From Gemmata palustris (lineage in GTDB: Bacteria > Planctomycetota > Planctomycetia > Gemmatales > Gemmataceae), in the NCBI RefSeq assembly GCF_017939745.1, contig NZ_JAGKQQ010000001.1, positions 2,294,001 to 2,358,000 on the forward strand: DNA of 64,000 bases, in the 5' to 3' direction. How positions within the stretch are numbered: position 1 is the first letter of the stretch; the number at the start of each line of letters is the position of its first letter. The position numbers were made by a program, and so were the translations under genes. Shown in pieces: positions 6,973 to 14,458 of this stretch. The notes beneath the pieces are model-generated. The model had not been told where the DNA came from and did not search any database. It saw only the letters and a program-made list of their open reading frames with translations.

Positions 6973-7782
6973 TCACTTGAACGCATCCGCTTTGCCCGCC
7001 TGAAGCTCTTTGAACCGCGGCTCCGCGTACTGCTTGAACGGCTCGGTCAAGTCCTCGTACTTTCCGTGGTCGATGCGCCCCGCGGCTCGCAAGGCGATGC
7101 TCGACTCGTGTCCGGCGTCCTCGTTGATGAGGATGCACCCGAACAGGAACGCCGGGCGCTCGAAATCGACGTGGGTCAGAAGGCTGGCCATCGCCTGCTG
7201 CTGCTCGCGACGGATCGCCTCCGACATCTGGATGAACCGCTGCGGCCCACCCTGTGGCCCAGCCGACAGGATTGCGTCCTTGTGAGCCAGCACCAGTTGT
7301 TCCAGCTTCTCCTGCTGGTAGTCGTTCTCGGCGAACTGGCTCGGGGGCTTCGGCAGGATCTGGTCATTCTCCAGCTTACCCAGCGCTGCCGCGGCTGCCC
7401 CACAGCACGTGGTGGGCTTGCTCTGGCCGGGGCGAACGACCTGCCCCACCAGGCCGCTTTGCGTGATGCCGACGTGCGGGCCGTAGAGCAGCATCGCCCC
7501 GCCACCGTCCGGTATGTGGTGCGAAAACGCGCCCAGCCCCGTCTTCCCGGCGAACGGGTAACCGTCGAGGCCGCCCTGCACGAACGGCCCCACCATGCCG
7601 GTCCTCGGCCACTCCACGCTGTTCAGGTCGTCGCTGCAGATGCTGGTGAGGAACGCAATCTGCTTCTCGCTGATTTTGAGAGCGTGCTTCATGTAGGAGA
7701 GGAATGCAGTGATGAACCACGACGACTTCAGGGCGTCGGGGTAGTACCGTCGCACCGGGTCAGACGCGCGGATGTCCATCAT
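6973..7782 (-). CDS. LCIB-like (theta-class) carbonic anhydrase
   Basis: The 269-aa protein matches the LCIB C-terminal carbonic anhydrase family of algae and bacteria. Visible are CSDD (C49, D51), GGLDGYPFAGKTGLGAFSHH (70-89), the hallmark GPHVGI (H103) and TTCCGA (C126/C127). Cys-His-Cys is the expected zinc site, with D51 and the Arg of VVRPGQ (R117) as likely catalytic partners. Members interconvert CO2 and bicarbonate. GAGGAG lies 5 nt before the start; a second ATG follows immediately. There is no signal peptide, so a cytoplasmic location is expected. It stands alone on the minus strand inside a mobile region, which looks like cargo. Confidence 0.85.
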   Translation of the reverse strand: MMDIRASDPVRRYYPDALKSSWFITAFLSYMKHALKISEKQIAFLTSICSDDLNSVEWPRTGMVGPFVQGGLDGYPFAGKTGLGAFSHHIPDGGGAMLLYGPHVGITQSGLVGQVVRPGQSKPTTCCGAAAAALGKLENDQILPKPPSQFAENDYQQEKLEQLVLAHKDAILSAGPQGGPQRFIQMSEAIRREQQQAMASLLTHVDFERPAFLFGCILINEDAGHESSIALRAAGRIDHGKYEDLTEPFKQYAEPRFKELQAGKADAFK

Positions 7783-7932
7783 GGGGGCTCCTCGTCGGGG
7801 TAGTTCACCAAGCCGGGGTTGATTCTAAGTGGGCGGATTCGGTGGGGCAATCGGCTCGATTCTGCTTGCGCGAAGGTTGGGGGCGTGCTACGGCTCGGGA
7901 CATGCCAGCGTTCATGAACCCCCTCAATTCGG

Positions 7933-7990
7933 CCCTTTCACCCAGCAGACGCAGAACGCTGGCGCTTTCGCGCGTCTGCTGGGTCAAGGG
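7933..7990. repeat. Strong hairpin between carbonic anhydrase and cargo genes
   Basis: ACCCAGCAGACGC (7940-7952) and GCGTCTGCTGGGT (7972-7984) pair perfectly over 13 bp around a 19-nt loop. Outer CCCTT (7933-7937) and AAGGG (7986-7990) extend the stem. There is no T tract, so it is not a classic terminator. It lies in the upstream region of the carbonic anhydrase and just before the gene at 8008. Confidence 0.6.
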
Positions 7991-8007
7991 GCTGGTAGTG
8001 AGGTGAA

Positions 8008-8172
8008 GTGAAGCGTTTCTTGAAACCCGCTTTCGAAATAGCTGTCTGGGTGGCAGTTTGGACGGTTGCCGACGTGATTCATGACGGTCCAGATTTGCTA
8101 ACGGGCGGGATGGCGAGGGAACTGTTTGTCGCCGGAGCCGCGTTTTCCTTCGGTTACTGGGTAAAACGATGA
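8008..8172 (+). CDS. Small hydrophobic protein, GTG start
   Basis: This 54-aa frame starts at GTG 8008, just after a GAGGTGA. It reads MKRFLKPAFEIAVWVAVWTV, then a short polar turn, then a second hydrophobic helix (LFVAGAAFSFGYWVKR), so it could be a two-helix membrane protein. Its TGA overlaps the next ATG (ATGA), supporting translation. Holin-like size and topology are noted but not proof of function. Confidence 0.5.
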   Translation: MKRFLKPAFEIAVWVAVWTVADVIHDGPDLLTGGMARELFVAGAAFSFGYWVKR

Positions 8173-8717
8173 CCACACCCGTCACAGCCCAAGCGTTGAA
8201 GCTGGAAGTCGGCAAGGCGTACCGCACTCGGGATGGGCGGAAGGTCACAGCACGGTGGAAGCTGGATGGCCAGTTCGCCATGTTCGAGGACGGCATGGAC
8301 GAAGGGGCCTTTTGCCGCGAGGACGGGCAGCCGAGTTACAGTGGATTCGCCCGGTGGGGAATCGTCGCCGAATGGGATGTCCCCGACCCCGATGGCTGGA
8401 TCCAGTGGTCGGGTGGCAAGTGTCCGGTACCGCCGGAGACGGTGGTGGAGTGCCGCGGTCGCAAAGGGCACGTTTGGGAAATAGACGCAGGCTCACTTTA
8501 CTGGAATCACCCGGGCTATGCGGCCGACATCATCGCCTACCGCGTCGTGAAACCTGCAACGATCGCCGAGCCTGCACCCGCCCCCACTCGCGATTTCTCC
8601 GCTCATTTCGGCCCGCTGGCGAACCTGACCTGGCGTGACGCTTTCGTCCTCGACGCGCTACGCCAGCATAGCTGCGCCCTGTCCTGCATCCTCGCGGCGG
8701 TGGAGCCGAGGACATGA
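8169..8717 (+). CDS. Phage-type hypothetical protein
   Basis: A 182-aa protein with the recurrent phage and plasmid pattern GWIQWSGGKCPVPPETVVEC followed by ADIIAYRVVKP. This pattern is common in tailed-phage and prophage accessory proteins of unknown function. It overlaps the neighbours on both sides by ATGA (8169-8172 and 8714-8717), so three genes are translationally coupled. Confidence 0.7.
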   Translation: MTTPVTAQALKLEVGKAYRTRDGRKVTARWKLDGQFAMFEDGMDEGAFCREDGQPSYSGFARWGIVAEWDVPDPDGWIQWSGGKCPVPPETVVECRGRKGHVWEIDAGSLYWNHPGYAADIIAYRVVKPATIAEPAPAPTRDFSAHFGPLANLTWRDAFVLDALRQHSCALSCILAAVEPRT

Positions 8718-9403
8718 AAGCCCGGCCCATCCCTTTCTCCGCCCCGATGGTTCGCGCCCTGCTCGACGGCAGGAAAAGCCAGACGCGGCGAGTGGTGAAG
8801 CCGCAGCCTGATCAAAGCTTGGATTACGTGCGCATGATGTTCGACTGGAATGGCAAAGCACAGGCGGAGTTTGAAACACCCCCCGGCTACCATACGCCGC
8901 TCATGTACCATCCGCTCTGCCCCTACGGCAAACCCGGGGACCTGCTTTGGGTGAAAGAAGCCTGGCGGGCAAAGCACTGGTGGGATGACCATCCCCCGCG
9001 TGAGATCACTGACCAAAGCCCAATTGACTACAAGCCCTACGAAGACGGCGGTGAGTGGGGGAGAGCACGACACGCCCGCTTCATGCTTCGAAGAATGTCT
9101 CGCATGACGCTGGAGATCACCACCGTGCGCGTTGAGCGACTGGAGGACATCAGCGAGGCGGATGCGAAGGCCGAAGGCTTTTCGCCCGGTTGGATGGGCG
9201 ATGCACTGCCGGAGACTCCTATCGGCGGCGGTTTCACCATCTCATCGCCCGGCACCTACGCCAGCTCAGCGGGCCATTTTCAAGCGTATTGGTGCGAACT
9301 GCATGGCTACGACGCATGGGAAGCCAGCCCGTGGGTCTGGGTGCTGGAGTTCAAGGTCCACCAGCAGAACGTGGACGAGTTGCTGAAAGCGAGGGCCGCA
9401 TGA
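8714..9403 (+). CDS. Phage ASCH-like protein
   Basis: A 229-aa protein of the type found next to phage replication or morphogenesis genes. It opens with IPFSAPMVRALLDGRKSQTR followed by RVVKPQP, then PGDLLWVKEAWR near residue 78, MTLEITTVRVERLEDISEAD near 135 and a C-terminal WVWVLEFKV. This order matches ASCH/PUA-like proteins thought to bind RNA or modified nucleic acid. The exact function is unknown. It starts inside the previous stop (ATGA). Confidence 0.75.
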   Translation: MKARPIPFSAPMVRALLDGRKSQTRRVVKPQPDQSLDYVRMMFDWNGKAQAEFETPPGYHTPLMYHPLCPYGKPGDLLWVKEAWRAKHWWDDHPPREITDQSPIDYKPYEDGGEWGRARHARFMLRRMSRMTLEITTVRVERLEDISEADAKAEGFSPGWMGDALPETPIGGGFTISSPGTYASSAGHFQAYWCELHGYDAWEASPWVWVLEFKVHQQNVDELLKARAA

Positions 9404-9440
9404 CTTGGGCGAACCGCACCAGCCCGCAGCGTTTCCTGGG

Positions 9441-10553
9441 TCATCCCTGCTCAAAGGGCCGAAGCTTTTCGCGGACTTCAAGGTAGCTCACGAAGCTCAT
9501 TTCGGAATGAGCAACCAAGTGCTCGATGACCGGGCGGATGTACCCGTCCAATTCCAGGAAGAGCTGCTTACGTGCCTCTTGGGACGGAAGAAGCTGCTCG
9601 ATCCGACTTCCCATGTGCACGACCCTGGTGCGGTAGCCGACGATTTGCCCGCTCCCTGGCTCCTTCATCCCGGTCAATTCGTGGAACCGCGTGAGCATCC
9701 GCTGATACTCCGCGGCATCGCGTGCAACGTAGCGGGCAATGACCTTGCTCACCTTCTCGAAGCGCTGGTACTCGTCGGGCGAGGCCAAGAACTCGAGGAG
9801 GCTGAGTGCCTGCATGAACCGGGCGGTCTGGTTGTCCGACTCGAGTAGGGATGCGTACAGGGAGAGGGCGTGGCTCGCGACCCGGCCAGTCTCCCCGTTC
9901 CGAGGGAAAGCCCCCCACTCCAGATGATCCAGCGGCAACCCCAATCCGCGGGTCAGGTAATGGGTGAAGGCAGCACCTCCTACGATCCTCGAATCCTTCA
10001 TTTGGCCGTTGTAAAGCAACGCGCCTGCCATCATGTGGTTGCTCGCGACCTGACCAGCGTGGGCTGGGAGGTCGTCAATCGGCTCTAGGCGACAGGACCG
10101 GAACCGCACACAGTTCAGGCTGAGCAGATCGACCTCTTCCGACAGCCTTCGGATGAAGGCCAGGTGCGTCCTGTGCCCGGCGGACCGGAAAGCCCCCCAA
10201 TCGAACCGGCAAGGTAACACCACGACAGGGTGCCGATCGAGGGTGTCCTGGGTGATGCCGGACGCGGCCGACGAATGCTCCGCGAGGGACGCGGTATCAG
10301 ACCGGTTCGGGATGACGTTCAGTTGGTCCAAATCCACCTCGCCGGGCGCATAGAAGGCGACTCCTCCGGGAAAGGCGACCGGAGACTCGACGTGCAGCCG
10401 GGCCACGGGCAAGACCGCGAGGTGGGCCCCGGCGTCGAGGAACGGTTGGTAGACGTGCAGGAGGTCTTCGTCCATTATCGAGTCATTGATCGTCTCGTCG
10501 GACCAGTCGTACCGCACATCTTCTAGCCGGATATCCTCGCCTTGACTGGACAT
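9441..10553 (-). CDS. Hypothetical protein with HEPN-like C-terminus
   Basis: The 370-aa product is placed at the ATG at 10553, with GGGG 6 nt upstream; a TTG six codons earlier is also open. The first 200 residues are beta-rich and unrecognised. The C-terminal 170 residues are all-helical and contain R-T-R-V-V-H (R308-H313), which fits the R-x4-6-H motif of HEPN ribonucleases, inside a segment resembling ApeA/Abi-type HEPN domains. It is a single-gene unit beside an integrase, a usual place for defence cargo. Function inferred, not shown. Confidence 0.6.
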   Translation of the reverse strand: MSSQGEDIRLEDVRYDWSDETINDSIMDEDLLHVYQPFLDAGAHLAVLPVARLHVESPVAFPGGVAFYAPGEVDLDQLNVIPNRSDTASLAEHSSAASGITQDTLDRHPVVVLPCRFDWGAFRSAGHRTHLAFIRRLSEEVDLLSLNCVRFRSCRLEPIDDLPAHAGQVASNHMMAGALLYNGQMKDSRIVGGAAFTHYLTRGLGLPLDHLEWGAFPRNGETGRVASHALSLYASLLESDNQTARFMQALSLLEFLASPDEYQRFEKVSKVIARYVARDAAEYQRMLTRFHELTGMKEPGSGQIVGYRTRVVHMGSRIEQLLPSQEARKQLFLELDGYIRPVIEHLVAHSEMSFVSYLEVREKLRPFEQG

Positions 10554-10637
10554 GATCTGCCCCACAGGCAACGCTGTTTAGAAAGTAACATCTTGACATT
10601 TGAGGTGACACTGCGGAAGTACGCGCGGTTCGGGCGT

Positions 10638-11831
10638 TTACCCACTCGCCGGTGCCGCCCACGGCATCGCCAGCGGGTTGCTCGACGCGAACGCCATGTA
10701 CCGCTCGTGCAGGCGGTCGATGTCCGGATGGCCGTACCGCTTCTCGAGCATCTTCACCGAGGTGCCGAAGAGCTGCGACGCGACGTAGATGTCACCGCCC
10801 GCGTCGAGCCACTTGCTGATGGCCGAGTGCCTGAAGTTGTACGTCTTCATCTGCTTCGGGTCGATGCCGTGCTGGTCGAGCATCGCCACCACTTTCGGCC
10901 GCTTCAGGAGAAAGTGCCGCCACTTCTGCGTGACGTTCTGCGGCGACCACGGTTCGCCCCGCAGCGTGCGGAAGATCGGCCCCTCCGGGTGCTTGGCGAT
11001 GCACTCTTCGACGTAGGCCTGCGCTTCCGGTGTCAGGAAGATGATGCGGTCACGCTGGCTCTTCTTCGCATTCTTCCAGATGTAGCCCCGCTGGGCGTTC
11101 CAGCGGTACACCAGCCGCCCCCCGACGTAGTTGAACGCCTCGGCGTGACGAAGCTCGCCCGGCCGCGCCCCGGTCAGCCTGAGCAGCCACAGGTACTTCC
11201 CGAACGGCTCGCAGAAGCCGGTCTTCTTCAGGTGGATGGCGGGCGTGTCGGTGCGTGCCTTCCGGTGGTAGGTGCCCTTCTCGAAGCACTCTCCGATGAG
11301 CAGGTCCATCAGCTCCTCGCTCATCCGGGCGTCGCGGCCCCGCAGGATGGGTTGCGGTCGCTCCACCCGCCCGGCCAGCGGGTTCGTCAGGATGAAGCCC
11401 TTCTTCACCGCCCACGACACCGCGGCGAGGACGAGCGTCACCGCGTGCGCCTTGCTCGTCGGGTTCCACTGCGTCTGCCGTTCCACCCACTGGTCGAAAT
11501 CGTAGGGCTTCAGTTCGTTCACCCGTTTCGCGCCGAACTCGGTGGCGAACCCGCGGGCCATTACCTCGAACACGCCGGGCACCCCGCTCTTTCTGGTGGA
11601 GCGGAGGTGGGCCCGGTACTGGTTTAGCAGGGCGGAAACCAGATAATCATCTGTGCCTTTCCCGGCGTCCTTCGCCACCAGCTTGCGGAACTTGTCGAGC
11701 GCTTCGAGGTAGGTCGGGCCGCTCGGCGCGTCTTCCGGGCCGCGGGCGAGGAAGTGCTGGGTGGGGCCGATCCAGCAGCCGTAGGCCTTCTTCGACGCCC
11801 AGTAGCGCACGGACGGTTTCGGGCCGGGCAT
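10638..11831 (-). CDS. Tyrosine recombinase (integrase)
   Basis: The 397-aa protein has an N-terminal SAM-like core-binding region (roughly 60-150) and a catalytic domain with R223 in GARPGELR, Lys near 256, R334 in YNFRHS, H368 in YGH and nucleophile Y378 in RLHERY. The usual first His of box II is Tyr (Y331). It likely catalyses integration and excision of region 1. Only 156 bp separate it from the first chromosomal gene at 11988, so it marks the right border. A direct repeat at 11922-11943 lies in that gap. Confidence 0.9.
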   Translation of the reverse strand: MPGPKPSVRYWASKKAYGCWIGPTQHFLARGPEDAPSGPTYLEALDKFRKLVAKDAGKGTDDYLVSALLNQYRAHLRSTRKSGVPGVFEVMARGFATEFGAKRVNELKPYDFDQWVERQTQWNPTSKAHAVTLVLAAVSWAVKKGFILTNPLAGRVERPQPILRGRDARMSEELMDLLIGECFEKGTYHRKARTDTPAIHLKKTGFCEPFGKYLWLLRLTGARPGELRHAEAFNYVGGRLVYRWNAQRGYIWKNAKKSQRDRIIFLTPEAQAYVEECIAKHPEGPIFRTLRGEPWSPQNVTQKWRHFLLKRPKVVAMLDQHGIDPKQMKTYNFRHSAISKWLDAGGDIYVASQLFGTSVKMLEKRYGHPDIDRLHERYMAFASSNPLAMPWAAPASG

Positions 11832-11921
11832 GGCTGTGGTATCCTGGCGGGTTGAAGACGAGGGTGACGGATGCGGGCAAGATGGCCGTCTTGCTGTACG
11901 CCATTATACCGGAAAAGCACG

Positions 11922-11943
11922 AACTCGTGACGTAACTCGTGAC
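11922..11943. repeat. 10-bp direct repeat in the integrase border region
   Basis: AACTCGTGAC occurs at 11922-11931 and again at 11934-11943, 12 bp apart in phase. It lies between the integrase start and the chromosomal TatD gene, where attachment and integrase arm sites would be expected. The partner att site would lie outside the window. Confidence 0.4.
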
Positions 11944-11987
11944 AACACCGGACGCAAAATGATGCCGGGTAAGGAGTTAAAGATAAT

Positions 11988-12848
11988 ATGAACTACATCG
12001 ACCCGCACATCCATATGATTTCGCGGACCACGGACGACTACCAGCGGATGGCGTACTCGCAGTGCGCGGCCATTTCGGAGCCCGCGTTCTGGGCCGGGTT
12101 CGACCGCGGGACCGCGCAGGGGTTCCACGACTACTTCCGGCACCTCACCGAGTTCGAGCCGAAGCGCGCGGCGCAATTCGGCATCAAGCACTACTCCTGG
12201 TTGTGCATCAACGCCAAGGAAGCCGAGAACGTGTCGCTGTCACGCGAAGTGATTTCCATGATTCCCGAATTCCTGGGCCGGCCCGGGGTGCTCGGGATCG
12301 GTGAAATCGGCCTCAACAAGAACACCGCGAACGAGGCCACCATCTTCCAGGAGCACCTCGATCTCGCCGCGAAGACCGACGAACTGATTCTGATCCACAC
12401 GCCGCACCTTGAGGACAAGTACAAGGGCACGCGGATGATCGTGGACATGCTCAAGAACGACCCGCGCGTCAAGCCGCACCGCGTGTGCATCGACCACGTC
12501 GAAGAGCACACCGTAAAACTCGCACTCGATAACGGCTTCTGGTGCGGGATGACACTGTACCCGGTCACCAAATGCACCCCGGCGCGGGCGTGCGATATCA
12601 TCGAAATGGTCGGCACCGACCGCATCATGGCGAACTCGGCCGGCGATTGGGGCAAATCGGACCCGCTCGCGGTGCCGGAACTCATTCAAGAAATGAAGCG
12701 CCGCGGGCACAAGGAATCGGAGATCAAGAAAGTGGTGTACGACAACCCGCTGAGTTTCTGGCGGCAGGCGAACAACTGGAAAGAGTGGCCGCCCGAACCC
12801 AGCGCCAATGGCGTCGCGACCCCCGCGACCGCAAAGGCAGGGTACTAG
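11988..12848 (+). CDS. TatD-family metal-dependent hydrolase
   Basis: The 286-aa protein shows the TatD/amidohydrolase metal site: DPHIHM at residues 5-10, the Glu of GIGEIGLNK near 107, IHTPH near 139, CIDHVEEH near 171 and the Asp of SAGDWG near 222. The family includes 3'-5' DNases and other phosphoesterases; the substrate cannot be read from sequence. AAGGAG lies upstream of the ATG. It is the first gene of ordinary chromosomal character after the element. Confidence 0.82.
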   Translation: MNYIDPHIHMISRTTDDYQRMAYSQCAAISEPAFWAGFDRGTAQGFHDYFRHLTEFEPKRAAQFGIKHYSWLCINAKEAENVSLSREVISMIPEFLGRPGVLGIGEIGLNKNTANEATIFQEHLDLAAKTDELILIHTPHLEDKYKGTRMIVDMLKNDPRVKPHRVCIDHVEEHTVKLALDNGFWCGMTLYPVTKCTPARACDIIEMVGTDRIMANSAGDWGKSDPLAVPELIQEMKRRGHKESEIKKVVYDNPLSFWRQANNWKEWPPEPSANGVATPATAKAGY

Positions 12849-12930
12849 TCGGTAGCCACTTCGCGGGGATCTTGTTTAGCCCCGCGGAGACGCCACGGAG
12901 TGGCGGACCACTTTCTTACGAGAACACGAC

Positions 12931-14211
12931 ATGGCTCGTCGCAAACTGGACCTCGCCGATACGATCCGCACCGCGCTCGCGAAGCCGGAAGCCTCCAGCT
13001 TGTCCGAGGCACTCGAGCCCTGGGACGACGAGGAACTGACCCTCGCGGACGCCGAGGGGTTGGTCACCGCGCTCGCGGAAATTACTGATGTGAAGCCGCT
13101 CATCGATGCGAAGATCCACGGTGAAACCGGCACACCGCTCCAGACGCTCGCGGTGCTGTTCCAGAACGAGTCGTCCGACGACGCCACCCGCCTGCTCCGC
13201 GACCGCGGGATAACGGAACTGATTCGCCTCTTCGATGCGGCGATCGTCGTGCCGGAGTGCCCGTCCGACCCGCTCCTGACGATCTGCAAGATGTTCGCGG
13301 TGTACGTCTCGAAGCCCGGACTGGAGCGCATCGTCGCGGCCGTGCGCCGGTTCCCCGACGAGTACATGTGGGAGATCGTGTTCGGCGTGTTCGCAGACGA
13401 GGGGCACCCGCTCGGAGCGGAACTCATCGACCGGCTGCGCGACCCGCTCCCGACCGACTTCGCCGCGGTCGCGTACCTCGATCTGGTGAACGCCGCGGCG
13501 CGCGAGAAGCGGCTCGATGCGCACCCGTTCGACACCGAAGAGGGCCACAAGCGCCTGGAAGCGTGGCTCGCGGACTCGAACTCCGAACACTTTAGTTACG
13601 CGCACAGCGCGGCCGCCGCGCTTCCGTTCATCGAATCGAAGGCGCGGAACTCGCTCGCGTCGCTGGCAATGGACCACGCGGACACCGGCGTGCAGATGGA
13701 AGCGGCCTGGGCGTCCGCGTACCGCGGGGGCACCGCGGGCCTCACGGTTCTGGCGCGCATGTGCGAAGACCCGCAGCACAGCATCATGGCGCAGCAGTAC
13801 CTGGAAGAACTCGATCAGGCCGACCGCATCCCGGCCGCGGCCCGGGAGCCGGACTTCAACGCGCTCGCGCAGATGTGCCAGTGGCTCCGGCACCCGAACG
13901 AGTTCGGCGAACCGCCCACCGACGTCACACTGTACGACACGCGCGAACTCGACTGGCCGCCGACCAACGACCGGCGCCGCGTGTGGCTGTTCAAGTACAC
14001 CTACGCGGGCCGCAACGAAGATGGCACCGACGAGGTCGGTCTGGGTATGGTCGGCTCCATCACCTTCGCGCTGTTCGGCGAAACGAACGCGGCCATGAGC
14101 CCCGAGGACGCTTACGCGATCCACTGCTGCTGGGAACTGGACGTGAACGACGACCCGCGCGCGCCGAAGAAGCGGTCCGTGAAGGCGGGACGCAAACTGC
14201 TCGGAATCTGA
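12931..14211 (+). CDS. Large alpha-helical hypothetical protein
   Basis: The 426-aa protein is made largely of repeated helical pairs between residues 60 and 300 (LLRDRGITELIRLFDAAI, ASLAMDHADTGVQMEAAWAS), which suggests HEAT-like or armadillo-like repeats. The C-terminal 110 residues are beta-rich (RVWLFKYTY, GLGMVGSITFALFG). No signal peptide. Only 16 bp separate it from the interrupted DUF4240 gene, so they probably shared an operon. Not assigned to a family. Confidence 0.65.
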   Translation: MARRKLDLADTIRTALAKPEASSLSEALEPWDDEELTLADAEGLVTALAEITDVKPLIDAKIHGETGTPLQTLAVLFQNESSDDATRLLRDRGITELIRLFDAAIVVPECPSDPLLTICKMFAVYVSKPGLERIVAAVRRFPDEYMWEIVFGVFADEGHPLGAELIDRLRDPLPTDFAAVAYLDLVNAAAREKRLDAHPFDTEEGHKRLEAWLADSNSEHFSYAHSAAAALPFIESKARNSLASLAMDHADTGVQMEAAWASAYRGGTAGLTVLARMCEDPQHSIMAQQYLEELDQADRIPAAAREPDFNALAQMCQWLRHPNEFGEPPTDVTLYDTRELDWPPTNDRRRVWLFKYTYAGRNEDGTDEVGLGMVGSITFALFGETNAAMSPEDAYAIHCCWELDVNDDPRAPKKRSVKAGRKLLGI

Positions 14212-14227
14212 TGCACGGGAGCCGCCC

Positions 14228-14401
14228 ATGACGCTCGACGAATTCTGGGACCACATCCAGAAGAGCAAGCGCAAAGACCCGGACGCCCACGCGGAGCGAT
14301 TGGAACAGCGGCTCACAAAGTTACCACCGGACGAGATCCTCGACTTCAATCACTGGTGGGAACTGATGATGGGCGAGGCCTACAACTGGAACCTAACGTA
14401 G
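14228..14401 (+). pseudogene. DUF4240 gene, 5' part, interrupted by element insertion
   Basis: The ATG at 14228 opens a DUF4240 protein (MTLDEFWDHI ... LPPDEILDFNHWWELMMGEAYNWN). At codon 56 the sequence turns into element DNA, adding LT and a TAG at 14399-14401. The intact family continues WN-LWGAAY-INGGCSDDGF, and exactly this continuation is found in frame at 30505-30888. Joining 14228-14392 to 30505-30888 gives a 182-aa protein, close to the 175-aa neighbour at 30923. The 57-aa product made now lacks the conserved core and is probably inactive. Confidence 0.9.
14382..14392 (+). other. attL core
   Basis: acaactggaac encodes the YNWN part of the DUF4240 protein and is repeated exactly at 30494-30504. 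It lies 67 bp upstream of the serine recombinase start, the usual arrangement for phage-type serine integrases. Confidence 0.85.
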
Positions 14402-14424
14402 ACATATCCACTCGACATCGGTAG

Positions 14425-14456
14425 CATGCGCTCCGTTCCACACCACGGAGCGCATG
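14425..14456. repeat. Perfect 12-bp inverted repeat over the recombinase leader
   Basis: CATGCGCTCCGT (14425-14436) and ACGGAGCGCATG (14445-14456) are perfect inverted copies with an 8-nt spacer. The right arm contains the only plausible ribosome-binding GGAG (14447-14450) for the GTG start at 14459. It may be an operator or an RNA hairpin that hides the ribosome site. Confidence 0.7.
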
Positions 14457-14458
14457 CC

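Noticed and set aside
11647-11904. Minus-strand frame MAYSKTAILPASVTL before the integrase
   Set aside because: It runs out of frame into the integrase coding region and has no protein-like continuation.
12916-14349. Long minus-strand open frame opposite the helical protein
   Set aside because: It is an antisense frame created by high GC content at third codon positions; no start signal or protein-like motif, and the plus-strand gene has both.
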